DNA of 64,000 bases from Catalinimonas alkaloidigena. Lineage in GTDB: Bacteria; Bacteroidota; Bacteroidia; Cytophagales; Cyclobacteriaceae. The notes beneath the pieces were generated by a model. The model had not been told where the DNA came from. It ran no database searches and saw only the letters and a list, made by a program, of their open reading frames with translations. This document shows, in pieces, positions 1 to 9,814 of this stretch. How positions within the stretch are numbered: position 1 is the first letter of the stretch; each line of letters begins with the position of its first letter. The translations under genes and the position numbers were made by a program. The stretch lies in NCBI RefSeq assembly GCF_029504655.1, contig NZ_JAQFIL010000001.1, positions 5,213,001 through 5,277,000 of the forward strand. The letters are read 5' to 3'.

Positions 1-214
1 CATCTTCTGTGTTTTCCAGCCGGTCGTTGAGTTTGAGTTCGCTAATGGCCTGATGGATCTTGTCTACTTCTTCCGTGTGATATACCTCCAGTTTACGGTT
101 TGAGATATCAAAAGAAAGCTGCTTTACCTCTTTATAAGGTTCCAGCTTCATACGGATCATCTGCTCCTCTGAGGGGCAGTCCATTTTGCTGATATGGAAT
201 GTGGTTTTTTTCAT
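1..214 (-). CDS. Cation transporter, N-terminal part (partial)
   Basis: Only the first 71 residues are in the window; the gene runs off the left edge. The visible part starts with an HMA-like metal-binding fold: a beta strand followed by MDCPSEEQMIRMKL near residues 10-24, with one cysteine in place of the usual CxxC pair. In Bacteroidota this N-terminus usually precedes the membrane domain of a cation-diffusion-facilitator-like transporter, so export of a divalent metal is the likely role, but the transporter domain is not visible. It lies 5 bases downstream of the DUF3703 gene and so is probably the last gene of the divalent-metal efflux operon seen here. It could instead be a free metallochaperone. 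Confidence 0.6.
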   Translation of the reverse strand, partial: MKKTTFHISKMDCPSEEQMIRMKLEPYKEVKQLSFDISNRKLEVYHTEEVDKIHQAISELKLNDRLENTED

Positions 215-219
215 TCTAT

Positions 220-600
220 TTATGCGAGCGGCTTTACACCGGATCTTTTAAAAATATCCATAATTTCATCGGGAATCGTCATTGGCTTAAGAGGCGGAAC
301 ATTCGCCCCTCCGGTATTGCCAACCGGAATATGACCCACAAATGATTTTACACCTCCAACTAAAAGCCGAGGAATCTGTCCAATAATTTCTTTGGTGTTC
401 TTAATATGGATTCCAAACAGGAGCATTTTCCAGTGAACATAACTGTGGTGCCAGGGATAAGTCTGGCCTAAAATGTGCGCCCTTTCCAGATGATACCATG
501 CAGTACGTAGATCGTTTTGATTTTTATAAAACCTATACTGATTCAGCTCTTCTTCAAAGTAGGGTTTGAGCGAATTGGGCATTCTTGTATTTAGTTTCAT
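220..600 (-). CDS. DUF3703 family protein
   Basis: Soluble protein of 126 aa with no signal peptide or membrane span. It matches the DUF3703 family: an N-terminal helix followed by an AWYHLERAHILGQ segment near residues 34-46 and a W-H-rich stretch (YPWHHSYVHWKML) near residues 48-60. The family is repeatedly found beside Zn/Cd/Co ATPases and cation transporters, and here it sits between exactly such genes. Its biochemical function is not known. The conserved His, Trp and Glu residues would allow metal binding or a role as a cytoplasmic partner of the transporter, but that is inference. Confidence 0.75.
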   Translation of the reverse strand: MKLNTRMPNSLKPYFEEELNQYRFYKNQNDLRTAWYHLERAHILGQTYPWHHSYVHWKMLLFGIHIKNTKEIIGQIPRLLVGGVKSFVGHIPVGNTGGANVPPLKPMTIPDEIMDIFKRSGVKPLA

Positions 601-618
601 CCTTTTAATTTTTATATG

Positions 619-3111
619 CTACTTCTTATAAGCTAACAATCTCAACGCATTAAAGACTACCAGCAAAGTGGAACCTTCATGGATCAACACAGCAGGCCCG
701 ATGGTCGCAATGCCTGAAATCGTCAGAGGAATTAAAATACCTACAATACCCAGGCTGACCCAAAGGTTTTGTTTGATAATGCCTTTGGCTTGTCTACTTA
801 AACCGATAGCAAAAGGCAGTGTTTCCAGCTTGTCGGCCATCAGGGCAATATCAGCTGTTTCCAGGGCTACATCACTGCCTGCTGCTCCCATTGCAATACC
901 CACAGTACTATTGGCCATGGCCGGAGCATCATTTACGCCATCACCGACCATCGCCACTTTGGATTCTTTTTCTCTGAGTTCTTTAATGGCTTCTACTTTT
1001 TCTTCCGGCAGCAGGCTGCCCCAAGCATCCGTGAGTCCAATCTCTTTGGCCACTGCATCGGCTACTTTCTGATTATCACCCGTAAGCATAATCATACGCT
1101 TGATACCGATTTCTTTCAGTCGTTCCAATGTGTTTTTAGCTTCTTCCCTCGGGGTATCCATCAGGGCAATTATGCCAATGTATTTGTCATTTTGACGGAT
1201 CAGCATGGTGGTATTGCCATCTGACTCCAGTGACTTTACTTTTTCTTCTGTTTCCTTCTCCGGCTTATTATCATCCAGGGATTCAAACAGGTCCAGGTTG
1301 CCGATGTACACTTTGTCATCACCCAAGGAGGCTTTGATCCCCTTACCAAGCACCGCTTCCAGATCTTTCGCATCAGGTATATCAGTACCATCCAATCGCT
1401 CTTTACCATCCCGCACTACAGCTTTGGCCAGTGGATGGTCACTGAGGTTTTCTACGGCTACTGCTATTTTTAACAGTTCTTGCTCGTTTACATCACCTAA
1501 AGGAGTTATTTCGGTGAGCTTGGGCTTACCTTCTGTTAGTGTTCCGGTTTTGTCAAAAGCCAGGGCGGTGAGTACACCCAGATCTTCCAACGGACGGCCA
1601 CCTTTGATAAGCACCCCGCTTTTGGCTGCCCTGGCTACTCCGCTTAGCACTGCACTTGGTGTGGCAATGGCCAAAGCGCAAGGGCTGGCTGCCACCAATA
1701 CGGCCATTGCACGGTAGAAACTTTCGCTAAACGTTTCGTCCAGTACCAAAAAAGCGAAATTGAGTATGACCACCAAGACCAATACAGAAGGCACAAAATA
1801 CTTCTCAAATTTGTCGGTGAGCCGCTGTGTAGGTGATTTCTGGGTCTGGGCTTCATTCACCAGTTTCACCAATCGGGAAAGTGTAGAGTCTTTGGCTTCT
1901 TTGATCACTTTGATTTCCAGCGTATTGTTGCCATTGATAGTACCCGAAAAAGCACGGTTCTCGTCTTTGATGTCTTTTTCCTCCGACCAGTCTTTATCAG
2001 GATTATCCACCGGTTCTTTATCTACCGGCACACTTTCCCCGGTGATAGGAGCCTGATTGACACTACTGGTACCGCTGACAACCACCCCATCGGCCGAAAT
2101 TTTGCTATTGGGCTTCACCACGATGATATCACCGATGCTCAATTCCTCAATACCGACTTCTTTGGTCTTACCATTTCTCTTAAGCAATGCCGTTTTAGGA
2201 GCGAGCTCTGCCAAAGCAGCAATGGATTTACGGGCTTTGTTCATGGCATAGTGTTCCAACGCATGCCCCATGCTAAATAGGAACAATAACAAAGCACCTT
2301 CGGCCCATTCGCCTAAAATTGCTGCACCAATGGCCGCTACCAGCATCAGGAAATCAATTTCAAAGCCGCCTTTTGCCACTGTTTGAATGGCCTCTTTGGC
2401 CGTGAAATATCCGCCAAAGAAATAGGCTCCGATATACAATGCGAGGCTCACCCAGGAAGGCACAGCCTCTACATAAGACAATCCAAAGCCAATTCCGAGC
2501 AATGCTCCACAGATAATGGAAAAAATCAGCTCGGTGTTTTTACCGAAAATGCCCCCATGCGAATGAGAATGTTCCTCACCTGCTCCATGACTATCACCTT
2601 CTTGGTGGTCATGCTCTTTTTCAGTTTTTTCTACCTGCTCAAGAAATCGTTCGGCACTTACCTGGGTATCCGGTATATCAAGCCCCTCTTTTCTCATCGC
2701 TTTCAAGATTTCCGCCTCATCCACCTTGGCCGTATCATACTCTACCCGCACCATACCGGATGCCGATACTGAGGCTTCCATAATACCCGCTATATCCCGA
2801 AGGTCACGCTCAATGTGACGGGCATGACGGGTATGGCGAATGCCTTCTACCTCTATGAGTTTATGTCCAAATTTCTGAGTGATTTCCGCCCCGGTTTGCT
2901 CTGCCATCGACTGAATGCGGTCAATAGAAATGACTTCAGGATCATAATGAAAGCAAAGCTGAGGCACACCATTGTCTGTTTCGTCAGCCACATGCACTTT
3001 TTCCAGGCCTTCTTTGTCTTGAAGCTGTTGAATAAGTTTTTGCACACATTGATCCTTCTCATCCGGTACTTCGGGCAGGAGCAATGGTATATTTATTTGT
3101 AATTTTTTCAT
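619..3111 (-). CDS. P1B-type heavy-metal ATPase, SPC (P1B-4-like) class
   Basis: Metal-exporting P-type ATPase of the inner membrane, 830 aa from the ATG at 3111; a longer frame from 3150 would run into the upstream gene. The N-terminus has two HMA-like folds that lack CxxC, then a His-rich linker near residues 165-190. The ion-channel motif is SPC (near 475), not CPC. The phosphorylation site DKTGTLTEG is near 520, GDGVNDAPAM follows, and the last helix carries HEGSTLLVVFNALRLL near 810. SPC together with HEGS/GT is the signature of the P1B-4 group, which exports Co, Zn, Cd or Fe. Its neighbours (Fur regulator, CzcA system, DUF3703) support a divalent ion as substrate. The exact metal cannot be read from the sequence. 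Confidence 0.9.
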   Translation of the reverse strand: MKKLQINIPLLLPEVPDEKDQCVQKLIQQLQDKEGLEKVHVADETDNGVPQLCFHYDPEVISIDRIQSMAEQTGAEITQKFGHKLIEVEGIRHTRHARHIERDLRDIAGIMEASVSASGMVRVEYDTAKVDEAEILKAMRKEGLDIPDTQVSAERFLEQVEKTEKEHDHQEGDSHGAGEEHSHSHGGIFGKNTELIFSIICGALLGIGFGLSYVEAVPSWVSLALYIGAYFFGGYFTAKEAIQTVAKGGFEIDFLMLVAAIGAAILGEWAEGALLLFLFSMGHALEHYAMNKARKSIAALAELAPKTALLKRNGKTKEVGIEELSIGDIIVVKPNSKISADGVVVSGTSSVNQAPITGESVPVDKEPVDNPDKDWSEEKDIKDENRAFSGTINGNNTLEIKVIKEAKDSTLSRLVKLVNEAQTQKSPTQRLTDKFEKYFVPSVLVLVVILNFAFLVLDETFSESFYRAMAVLVAASPCALAIATPSAVLSGVARAAKSGVLIKGGRPLEDLGVLTALAFDKTGTLTEGKPKLTEITPLGDVNEQELLKIAVAVENLSDHPLAKAVVRDGKERLDGTDIPDAKDLEAVLGKGIKASLGDDKVYIGNLDLFESLDDNKPEKETEEKVKSLESDGNTTMLIRQNDKYIGIIALMDTPREEAKNTLERLKEIGIKRMIMLTGDNQKVADAVAKEIGLTDAWGSLLPEEKVEAIKELREKESKVAMVGDGVNDAPAMANSTVGIAMGAAGSDVALETADIALMADKLETLPFAIGLSRQAKGIIKQNLWVSLGIVGILIPLTISGIATIGPAVLIHEGSTLLVVFNALRLLAYKK

Positions 3112-3118
3112 AATTTCT

Positions 3119-3541
3119 CTATTTATCTTCTGAGCAATTATCACAAACACCTTTTACCACTAAGTTGGCCTCTTCAGGAACATACTTCGGAGGCAAATCC
3201 ACTTCGGGAATTTTATAACTGGTCAGACATTTGGTTTGTCCACATATTCTGCAGTGAAAGTGCAGATGTAAGTCCCTTTCAATTTCGCATTTACAACCTT
3301 CTTCACACAAGGCGTATTTAGGAACACCTGTACCATCATCAATGCTGTGTGCCAAGCCATTATCCTCAAAAGCCTTCAGCGTTCTGTAGATAGTCGTCCG
3401 GTCCGATTTCTCAAAGTCTTTATACAGATCGGTCAGGCTTACTGCGGCTTCCCTACCCATGAGGTACTCTAATACCAACAACCGCATAGCTGTAGGTTTG
3501 ATATTGTGAGCCTTTAAGTTTTGTTCTAAATCCTTGATCAT
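3119..3541 (-). CDS. Fur-family metal-responsive repressor
   Basis: Protein of 140 aa with the Fur layout: an N-terminal winged helix (residues 1-85, including the recognition segment SDRTTIYRTLKAF) and a C-terminal dimerisation domain. The domain has HLHFHCRICG near 92-101 and a final CDNC near 134-137, which would form the structural Cys4 zinc site. The gene lies 7 bases upstream of the P1B-4 ATPase and downstream of the PII-like gene, so it probably controls this efflux operon. Whether it senses zinc (Zur-like) or another metal is not decided by sequence. Because the genes are exporters, it may respond to metal excess rather than starvation. Confidence 0.88.
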   Translation of the reverse strand: MIKDLEQNLKAHNIKPTAMRLLVLEYLMGREAAVSLTDLYKDFEKSDRTTIYRTLKAFEDNGLAHSIDDGTGVPKYALCEEGCKCEIERDLHLHFHCRICGQTKCLTSYKIPEVDLPPKYVPEEANLVVKGVCDNCSEDK

Positions 3542-3551
3542 TTGCTTGAGA

Positions 3552-3881
3552 TTATTCTTTTAAAGAATCACATGTCTTTATTCTATACGCATCATCTATT
3601 TCAGAGACGTAAATGATCCCATCGCCTGGTTCAGGGGTTTGTGCCTTGCCACATATTAATTGTACTGCTTTTTCCAATTCTTCATTTTGGCAGACCAGCT
3701 CTAATTTGACAATCGCGCTATCGGTAAAGTGAAAGTCAAGGGAAGGAGATGCATCGGGATCTTTATGAGCTCCTGTTCCCTCTCCTTTAGATAAGGTCAC
3801 ACTTTCAAACCCTGCATCGCGCAGAGACTTTACCACTACTTGTACTTTTTTCGGCTTTATAAGTGCTTTGATTTCTTTCAT
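3552..3881 (-). CDS. PII-like protein linked to metal efflux (PII-NG type)
   Basis: Protein of 109 aa from the ATG at 3881, which gives the standard PII start MKEIKALIKP. The fold shows the usual PII landmarks: KPKKVQVVVKSLRDAG at the start and PGDGIIYVSEIDDAYRIKT near the end. The T-loop region (EGTGAHKDPDASPSLDFHF) lacks the uridylylated tyrosine of GlnB/GlnK. A PII subgroup called PII-NG has been described next to heavy-metal efflux genes, and this gene sits between a CzcB-like adaptor and a Fur regulator, which fits. Nucleotide binding and gating of the pump are inferences. A second copy lies at 29442-29786. Confidence 0.85.
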   Translation of the reverse strand: MKEIKALIKPKKVQVVVKSLRDAGFESVTLSKGEGTGAHKDPDASPSLDFHFTDSAIVKLELVCQNEELEKAVQLICGKAQTPEPGDGIIYVSEIDDAYRIKTCDSLKE

Positions 3882-3953
3882 CTTGCTATTTTTTTCAGTT
3901 TTTAATCTTTTCAAAGTTTGGCAGTTGACATGTTTTCTTGTCAACTGCTTTAT

Positions 3954-5183
3954 TTAGTGACTATGTGAAGTCTGGCTTTTCTGCATCTCTGAAATCAGGT
4001 AATAGGCATTATTCCAAGCTACCAAAGTGCCATTAGGAAGCGGCTCTAGCAGGTTGATCTCGGTCCAGCCCTCGTCAGTAATACCGGTTCGCACTTCAAC
4101 AGGGGTAAATGCCCATTCCGTTTTTCCCTCTTCCTCATGGGCTTCCGCCATAAAAATGTAGGGTTTGCCTTCTTCTTCAATGATCGCTGCTTCTGGCAGT
4201 GCTTTTACCTCCTCATTTTCTGTGTGGATTTTACCATTGATATACATTCCCGGGATCAGAAAATCTTCCTTGTTCTCGATCTCTGCATGCACATGCACCG
4301 CTTTCGGATTTTGCTCAAACTGCTTACCCACTGAATAAATTTTGGCAGTCAGCGTATTTCCCGGAACAGACTCCACAGTAAAGGACACTTTCTGCCCTTT
4401 CTTCACTTTATATACATCCTTTTCAAACACCATCAGGTCGGCATGAATGTGGTCGGTATTGACAATCATAAACATCTCGGTCTGAGGGTCTACATATTGA
4501 CCGACCTGAACTTTTACTTTTTCAATATATCCATCTATGGGACTCACTACGGGTACGTATTGATAAATATCACCGCTTTGCACCTTATTCTCATTCAGGC
4601 TGAGTTGCCTGAGCTGAGCTTCATAGCCTTTTACTTCCCCTTTCATGGCTTGGTAGTCCGCCTGTATTTGCTGGTAGGTTTTTCCGGAACCTACTTCCTC
4701 TTCGTACAACCTTTTTTGTCGTTGGTTTTCTTTTTCCAGAAACTGTAGTTGGCTGTAAGCTCGTATATAATCCGTCTGCAATTTAGACAGGTTGGGATGG
4801 GAGAGATATGCCAATACCTGCCCTTTGCTCACCTGGTCTCCCTCTATCACTTTTATGGAAGTAACATTGGCTCCCAGAATAGCCGTAACGGTAGCCTCAT
4901 GCTGAGGAGGCACTTCTAACTGGCCATTGGCTTCTACCACACCCGATAGTGGGCGGGTGGGTAGTGTGTCAACTTTGATGCCCAAGCTTTCAAATTTGAG
5001 GTCCGAAAGGTGGAGCTCGGCCATTCCTTCTTCACTATGACCTTCCCCTTCCTGCCCCTCTTTACCCTCATTATGCGCTTCATGGGAAGCTTCATCCTGG
5101 TTATCAGCCGACTTGCTTCCGCAACCCGTAAATACCGATACAATCAGTACCAGGGTCAGTATATATATAATTTGCTTTTTCAT
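3954..5183 (-). CDS. RND efflux periplasmic adaptor, CzcB-like lipoprotein
   Basis: Membrane-fusion protein of 409 aa that links the inner-membrane RND pump to the outer-membrane channel. The ATG at 5183 starts a lipoprotein signal (KKQIIYILTLVLIVSVFTGC); the lipobox cysteine is near residue 21. A His/Glu-rich stretch follows (HEAHNEGKEGQEGEGHSEEG), then the barrel-sandwich halves (VEANGQLEVPPQHEA; VVSPIDGYIEKVKVQVGQYV), a helical hairpin near 140-205 and the beta-barrel region. The acidic/His stretch may capture divalent metal. It lies 48 bases downstream of the CzcA fusion gene and belongs to the same operon. Confidence 0.9.
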   Translation of the reverse strand: MKKQIIYILTLVLIVSVFTGCGSKSADNQDEASHEAHNEGKEGQEGEGHSEEGMAELHLSDLKFESLGIKVDTLPTRPLSGVVEANGQLEVPPQHEATVTAILGANVTSIKVIEGDQVSKGQVLAYLSHPNLSKLQTDYIRAYSQLQFLEKENQRQKRLYEEEVGSGKTYQQIQADYQAMKGEVKGYEAQLRQLSLNENKVQSGDIYQYVPVVSPIDGYIEKVKVQVGQYVDPQTEMFMIVNTDHIHADLMVFEKDVYKVKKGQKVSFTVESVPGNTLTAKIYSVGKQFEQNPKAVHVHAEIENKEDFLIPGMYINGKIHTENEEVKALPEAAIIEEEGKPYIFMAEAHEEEGKTEWAFTPVEVRTGITDEGWTEINLLEPLPNGTLVAWNNAYYLISEMQKSQTSHSH

Positions 5184-5231
5184 TTTGCTTATATTTTTAA
5201 TCTGATTATCCATTCAGATTTTATTAAATGC

Positions 5232-8200
5232 TTAATTTGATGTTTTTAAGTAGTATTCCAGTTGGTAGCGGCTATCCAGGTAGTTGCCAAACGCATTCCA
5301 AGCATCTATCTCTATTTGGATAGCATCCCGGATATTTTGCAGGAAAGAAACATAATCAATAGCGCCTTCCCGGTAAGCTGTAAGGGCACCTGCTCGCTGT
5401 TCTTGTGCCAAGGGCAAGGCTTCTTCCTGGTAATAATTCCAGGAATTGAGCCATTTCAGGTACTGCTCTCGCATACTTTGATAGGCTGTATTTAATTCCA
5501 ATTGAGTTTGTTGCAAATCTTGGTTGGCAATTTCCCGGTTAATTTTTGCCGCTTGAGTCCTACCTAATTCTGGTCCAAAAAACAAGGGAATCCGCACCCC
5601 AAGCTGATAGGTATAAAAACCACTTTGTCCGTCTACTGTTTGTTTTCCGTACTGGCCTTGTAGTTGGGGATAAAACTGAGAACGCCTTTCCTTTATGGTT
5701 GCGTCGGCCACGTTCACTCTTTGGCGAAAAACATTGAGTACAGGATGACTACCGAGAGAGTCGGCTACATAGTTTAAGGGTTCATCCAACTGATTTGCGG
5801 GAATGTCCGGTACAGTGAACAAGGTGTCATTGACAAACCATAAATTGAGGCGCTGTAAAGCACTCAAATAGTCACGATAATACTGCTCTTTTTGAATCTT
5901 CACCTGATTGGCCTGGTTAGAAGTTGCCAAGTATTCTAGCTTGGAGGTAGCCTCAACTTCAAGCCTAATTCTGGCTGCCCGCTCAATATCCGTAAAGACA
6001 GAATCCAACTGCTCATAGACCTGATAATTATTTTTGGCTGCATATACCATTGCCCATGCCTGGCTTACTTCCCTTTCCAACTCTATCACGGACAGGTCAA
6101 GGGCGGATTCGGCCAGTGCCACCCGTTCTTTTTGCAATTTCAAACGGGGTGCTATCCCAAAAATGTCAATCTGTTGTTGTTGAATGCCTATTTGGGTGTA
6201 CACTCCTTCAGCACTCACCTCCGAACCATTGCCTACCTCTTCTCTCCCGGTGAATATTTGGGTATTGCCAAAATCCCAGGCAGTTTTCTTCAGGGCTTGT
6301 TGGCTTTCAATTTCCAGACGTGCCGATTGAATTTTAGGATAACTCTCTACCGCCCGCTTCCTGGCCTGTTTTAATGTGACTGTAGGCAGGCTGTCTTGCT
6401 CTTGTTCCTGCTGTTGGGCATTGGACACAGCCGGTAATCCTAGCAATCCACCGCAAACGATCAGGACAACAATCACGTTGGCATTCGGTGCTTTCAGGCT
6501 TTTTCTTCTGTCACTTCTGCCTTCTACAAAAGTGTATAGCACGGGCAGCACTACCAGCGTAAGCAAAGTTGCGGTAAGCATACCACCAATCACTACAGTA
6601 GCCAAAGGCCGCTGCACTTCAGCTCCTGCAGATGCTGAAAAAGCCATGGGCAGAAATCCGAAAATATCTGTTGTTGCGGTAAGCATAATGGGTCTGATTC
6701 GTTCTTTTGTTCCTGTAAAAATGCGGTCTCTGATGCTGGTGACTCCTTCCTCTTTTAGGGAATTAAAGCGGTTAATCAAGACCAGGCCATTTAACACAGC
6801 CACTCCAAAAAGCACAATAAAACCAACGCCCGCTGAAATACTAAATGGCATATCTCTAATCCATAGAGCAAATACACCCCCAATAGCTGCCAGGGGTATA
6901 GCGATATAAATCATGATGGATTGTGAAAATGACTGTAGAGCAAAATAGAGTAAAACGAAAATCAGAAACAGTGCTATTGGAACAACAATGGCTAATCTGC
7001 TCTTAGCCCGTTCAAGGTTTTCAAATTCACCGCCATAGGTAATGTAATAGCCTGGAGGTAAATCTAGTTGTGTATCCAGTTTCTCCTGTATTTCATTCAC
7101 CACTGACTCTACGTCACGTCCCCTGGTATTGACTCCAACATAAGTTCTTCTATAGGTGTTGTCACGCGATATCTGCATAGGACCCGGTACATAGCTAATA
7201 TCAGCGACTTCTTTGATGGGTACTTGTGTGCCATCGGGCAGATCAATATAGAGTGTGCGCAGGTCATCTATACTTTGACGGTGCGCCTCATCAAAGCGGA
7301 TGACTAAGTCAAACCTTTTTTCTCCCTCAAAAATTACCCCGGCCACACCACCGGCAAAAGCAGAGCTTACATACTCATTGAGCTTTTGAATATCCAGGCC
7401 GTATTGTGCAATTTTATCCCGGTTGTAACGAACGGTCATTTGGGGAAGTCCTGATGTCCGTTCGGGGTTTACATCACCAGCTCCTGGCACGGTAGAAATG
7501 ATATCGGCCATCTCCTGCACTTTTTCGGAAAGCACTTCCAGGTCTTCACCATAGAGTTTAACGGCAATATCCTCCCGTACCCCTTCCAGCAACTCATTAA
7601 AACGCAGCTCTACCGGCTGGGTAAATACCAGGTTTACTCCTGTAAGATGCGTCTCAAGCTTATCCTTGATTTGCTCAATTAGTTCATCTTTAGTCTCTGC
7701 AGACACCCATTGGTCTTTATCTTTTTCTAAGATGAGGTACATATCGGCTATATCCATCGGCATAGGGTCGGTAGGGATGTCCGCCACCCCGATCCGGGCA
7801 GTTACTGTTTTTATTTCGGGGAAACTTTCCAGCAACAGGTTCTCAATCCTGATAGATACCTCTTTTGATTCGCTTAGGGAACTTCCAGGCCTGATGAGTG
7901 CCTGCATGGCGATATCTCCTTCATCAAGCTGAGGCACAAACTCACCTCCCATCCGTGAAAAAATGAACCCGGCTGTTCCCAGCAGCACAATAGCTACGAT
8001 AATCATTATTGCTTTAAAACGCAGGGCGCTTTTTAGCAAGGGCAGGTAAGCCTTTTGAATACCACCAATAATTTTATCACTTAGCCTTTCCAGCCAGCGT
8101 TCAAACTGGCCAAACCAGTTTTTCTTATTTTGAATGGGTTTCATAAAGAGAGCAGACATCATCGGTACATAGGTAAGGCACAGGATAATGGCACCAATCA

Positions 8201-9656
8201 TGGCAAAGCCAAAGGTGTAGGCCATGGGCTGGAACATTTTACCTTCCACACCGGTGAGGAATAGGATAGGAGCAAAAACAATAAGGATGATAATCTGTCC
8301 GAAAAATGCCGAACTCATCATGGTACTACCGGCATCATAAGCCACCTCGTCCATCACACCCTGATTGAACTTAATTTTCCCTGATCGGATGCGTTTCTGG
8401 ATATCGTAGACCGTACCTTCAATGATGATCACCGCCCCGTCAATGATGATCCCAAAGTCAATAGCCCCCAGACTCATGAGGTTGGCCCACACATTAAACT
8501 GCTTCATCAAGATGAAAGCAAACAACAAAGAAAGTGGAATGGTGGTAGCTGTGATGATGCCGCCTCGAAGGCTACCCAATAAGATAACTAGGGCAAAGAT
8601 TACGATAAGTGCTCCTTCCAGCAGGTTGGTCTTCACAGTATCGGTAGTCCGGGATATCAATTCACTCCGGTCAATGATCGTATTTATGGCCAGTCCCTCG
8701 GGAAGTGATTTTTCTACTTCTTCCATGCGTTCTTTTACATTCTGAATCACGGCATTCGGATTGGAGCCTTTCAGCATCATAATGATACCCCCTACAGCTT
8801 CCTTTCCATCCTGTGTGAAAGCTCCGTAGCGAACCTGATTGCCAAAGTGAACTTTAGAGGCGACATCACCTATCGTAACCGGGATTCCGTTTTCCGTTTT
8901 TATGACGATTTTTCTGATATCGTCCAGGGAGCGCACTAGTCCTTCTCCTCGGATAAAATTGGACATGCGGTTCTTTTCAATATAAGCACCTCCCGTATTG
9001 ACGTTATTTCTGACCAAGGCCTCATAGACCTGAGAGATGCTAACATTCATAGCATTGAGCTTCTCGGGGTTTATAGCCACTTCATACTGTTTGATATAAC
9101 CGCCAAAAGAATTGACTTCAACTACACCATCAAGTAGTGTAAGCTGCCTTTTTACGATCCAGTCCTGAATAGTAAGCAGCTCCATGGGTGAATACTGCGC
9201 CTCATAACCTTCTTGGGGTTGAATGGTGTATTCGTAAATCTGGCCTAAACCTGTAGAAATCGGGCCCATTGTAGGGCTGCCAAATTTCTCCGGAATGGCT
9301 TCTTTTAATTCGTTCAGTTTTTCCTGCACCAGTTGACGGGGCAGGTAAGTACCCATATCGTCTTCAAAAACAATGGTGACTACCGATAGGCCAAACCTGG
9401 AAATAGAGCGGATTTCGTCTACCCCTGGCAAATTACCCATGGCCAGCTCCACCGGATAGGTCACAAATTGTTCTATATCTTCTGTGGCAAGGTTGGGCGA
9501 TACGGTCATTACCTGTACCTGGTTATTGGTGATATCAGGTACAGAACCCAGATTGACCGTGTACATGGAGTGTATTCCAACTCCAATGAGGGCCAGGGTA
9601 AGCAGGCCCACTATGAATTTATTCTTTATGGAAAAAGAAATGATTTTATTGATCAT
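5232..9656 (-). CDS. CzcA-type heavy-metal RND pump fused to a TolC-like channel domain
   Basis: Protein of 1474 aa, far longer than a CzcA/CusA pump (about 1040 aa). The ATG at 9656 gives the normal pump N-terminus MINKIISFSIKNKFIV. Residues 1 to about 1040 are the RND pump, with TM4 motif GAIDFGIIIDGAVIIIEG typical of divalent-metal (HME-RND) pumps and the docking segment DEGDIAMQALIRPGSS. Residues from about 1055 contain a hydrophobic, signal-like segment ending VSNAQQQ, then a complete TolC-family outer-membrane-factor domain to the end (helical repeats with many Gln). Such fusions are known in Bacteroidota. How one chain crosses both membranes, or whether it is cleaved, is unclear. It is the first gene of the divalent-metal operon. 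Confidence 0.9.
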   Translation of the reverse strand: MINKIISFSIKNKFIVGLLTLALIGVGIHSMYTVNLGSVPDITNNQVQVMTVSPNLATEDIEQFVTYPVELAMGNLPGVDEIRSISRFGLSVVTIVFEDDMGTYLPRQLVQEKLNELKEAIPEKFGSPTMGPISTGLGQIYEYTIQPQEGYEAQYSPMELLTIQDWIVKRQLTLLDGVVEVNSFGGYIKQYEVAINPEKLNAMNVSISQVYEALVRNNVNTGGAYIEKNRMSNFIRGEGLVRSLDDIRKIVIKTENGIPVTIGDVASKVHFGNQVRYGAFTQDGKEAVGGIIMMLKGSNPNAVIQNVKERMEEVEKSLPEGLAINTIIDRSELISRTTDTVKTNLLEGALIVIFALVILLGSLRGGIITATTIPLSLLFAFILMKQFNVWANLMSLGAIDFGIIIDGAVIIIEGTVYDIQKRIRSGKIKFNQGVMDEVAYDAGSTMMSSAFFGQIIILIVFAPILFLTGVEGKMFQPMAYTFGFAMIGAIILCLTYVPMMSALFMKPIQNKKNWFGQFERWLERLSDKIIGGIQKAYLPLLKSALRFKAIMIIVAIVLLGTAGFIFSRMGGEFVPQLDEGDIAMQALIRPGSSLSESKEVSIRIENLLLESFPEIKTVTARIGVADIPTDPMPMDIADMYLILEKDKDQWVSAETKDELIEQIKDKLETHLTGVNLVFTQPVELRFNELLEGVREDIAVKLYGEDLEVLSEKVQEMADIISTVPGAGDVNPERTSGLPQMTVRYNRDKIAQYGLDIQKLNEYVSSAFAGGVAGVIFEGEKRFDLVIRFDEAHRQSIDDLRTLYIDLPDGTQVPIKEVADISYVPGPMQISRDNTYRRTYVGVNTRGRDVESVVNEIQEKLDTQLDLPPGYYITYGGEFENLERAKSRLAIVVPIALFLIFVLLYFALQSFSQSIMIYIAIPLAAIGGVFALWIRDMPFSISAGVGFIVLFGVAVLNGLVLINRFNSLKEEGVTSIRDRIFTGTKERIRPIMLTATTDIFGFLPMAFSASAGAEVQRPLATVVIGGMLTATLLTLVVLPVLYTFVEGRSDRRKSLKAPNANVIVVLIVCGGLLGLPAVSNAQQQEQEQDSLPTVTLKQARKRAVESYPKIQSARLEIESQQALKKTAWDFGNTQIFTGREEVGNGSEVSAEGVYTQIGIQQQQIDIFGIAPRLKLQKERVALAESALDLSVIELEREVSQAWAMVYAAKNNYQVYEQLDSVFTDIERAARIRLEVEATSKLEYLATSNQANQVKIQKEQYYRDYLSALQRLNLWFVNDTLFTVPDIPANQLDEPLNYVADSLGSHPVLNVFRQRVNVADATIKERRSQFYPQLQGQYGKQTVDGQSGFYTYQLGVRIPLFFGPELGRTQAAKINREIANQDLQQTQLELNTAYQSMREQYLKWLNSWNYYQEEALPLAQEQRAGALTAYREGAIDYVSFLQNIRDAIQIEIDAWNAFGNYLDSRYQLEYYLKTSN

Positions 9657-9667
9657 ACGACTTTTAA

Positions 9668-9814
9668 TTATTTGAAATGGACAGAGAAGAAGTGATAAAC
9701 TATGGCAACCATAGCTACTATCAGTATGATGCAGACCAACACAATAAAAAACCACTTAGAATCTGTTTGACGGTGATTTTCTTCCTTCTCTTTTTCCTTT
9801 TTTTGGTTTTGTTT
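9668..9814 (-). pseudogene. Possible small membrane protein without a usable start
   Basis: The 327 bases between the pump gene and the DUF6660 gene hold no ordinary gene. On the minus strand there is a 48-codon open stretch with a polar, Lys/Glu-rich N-terminus and one strong membrane helix (WFFIVLVCIILIVAMVAIVY), ending 11 bases before the pump start. It looks like a genuine single-span protein, but the frame has no ATG, GTG or TTG after the in-frame TAA at 9815-9817. A run of seven A lies near its beginning, so a frameshift or sequencing error is possible. The plus-strand frame across the same place is low-complexity and less convincing. Confidence 0.3.
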
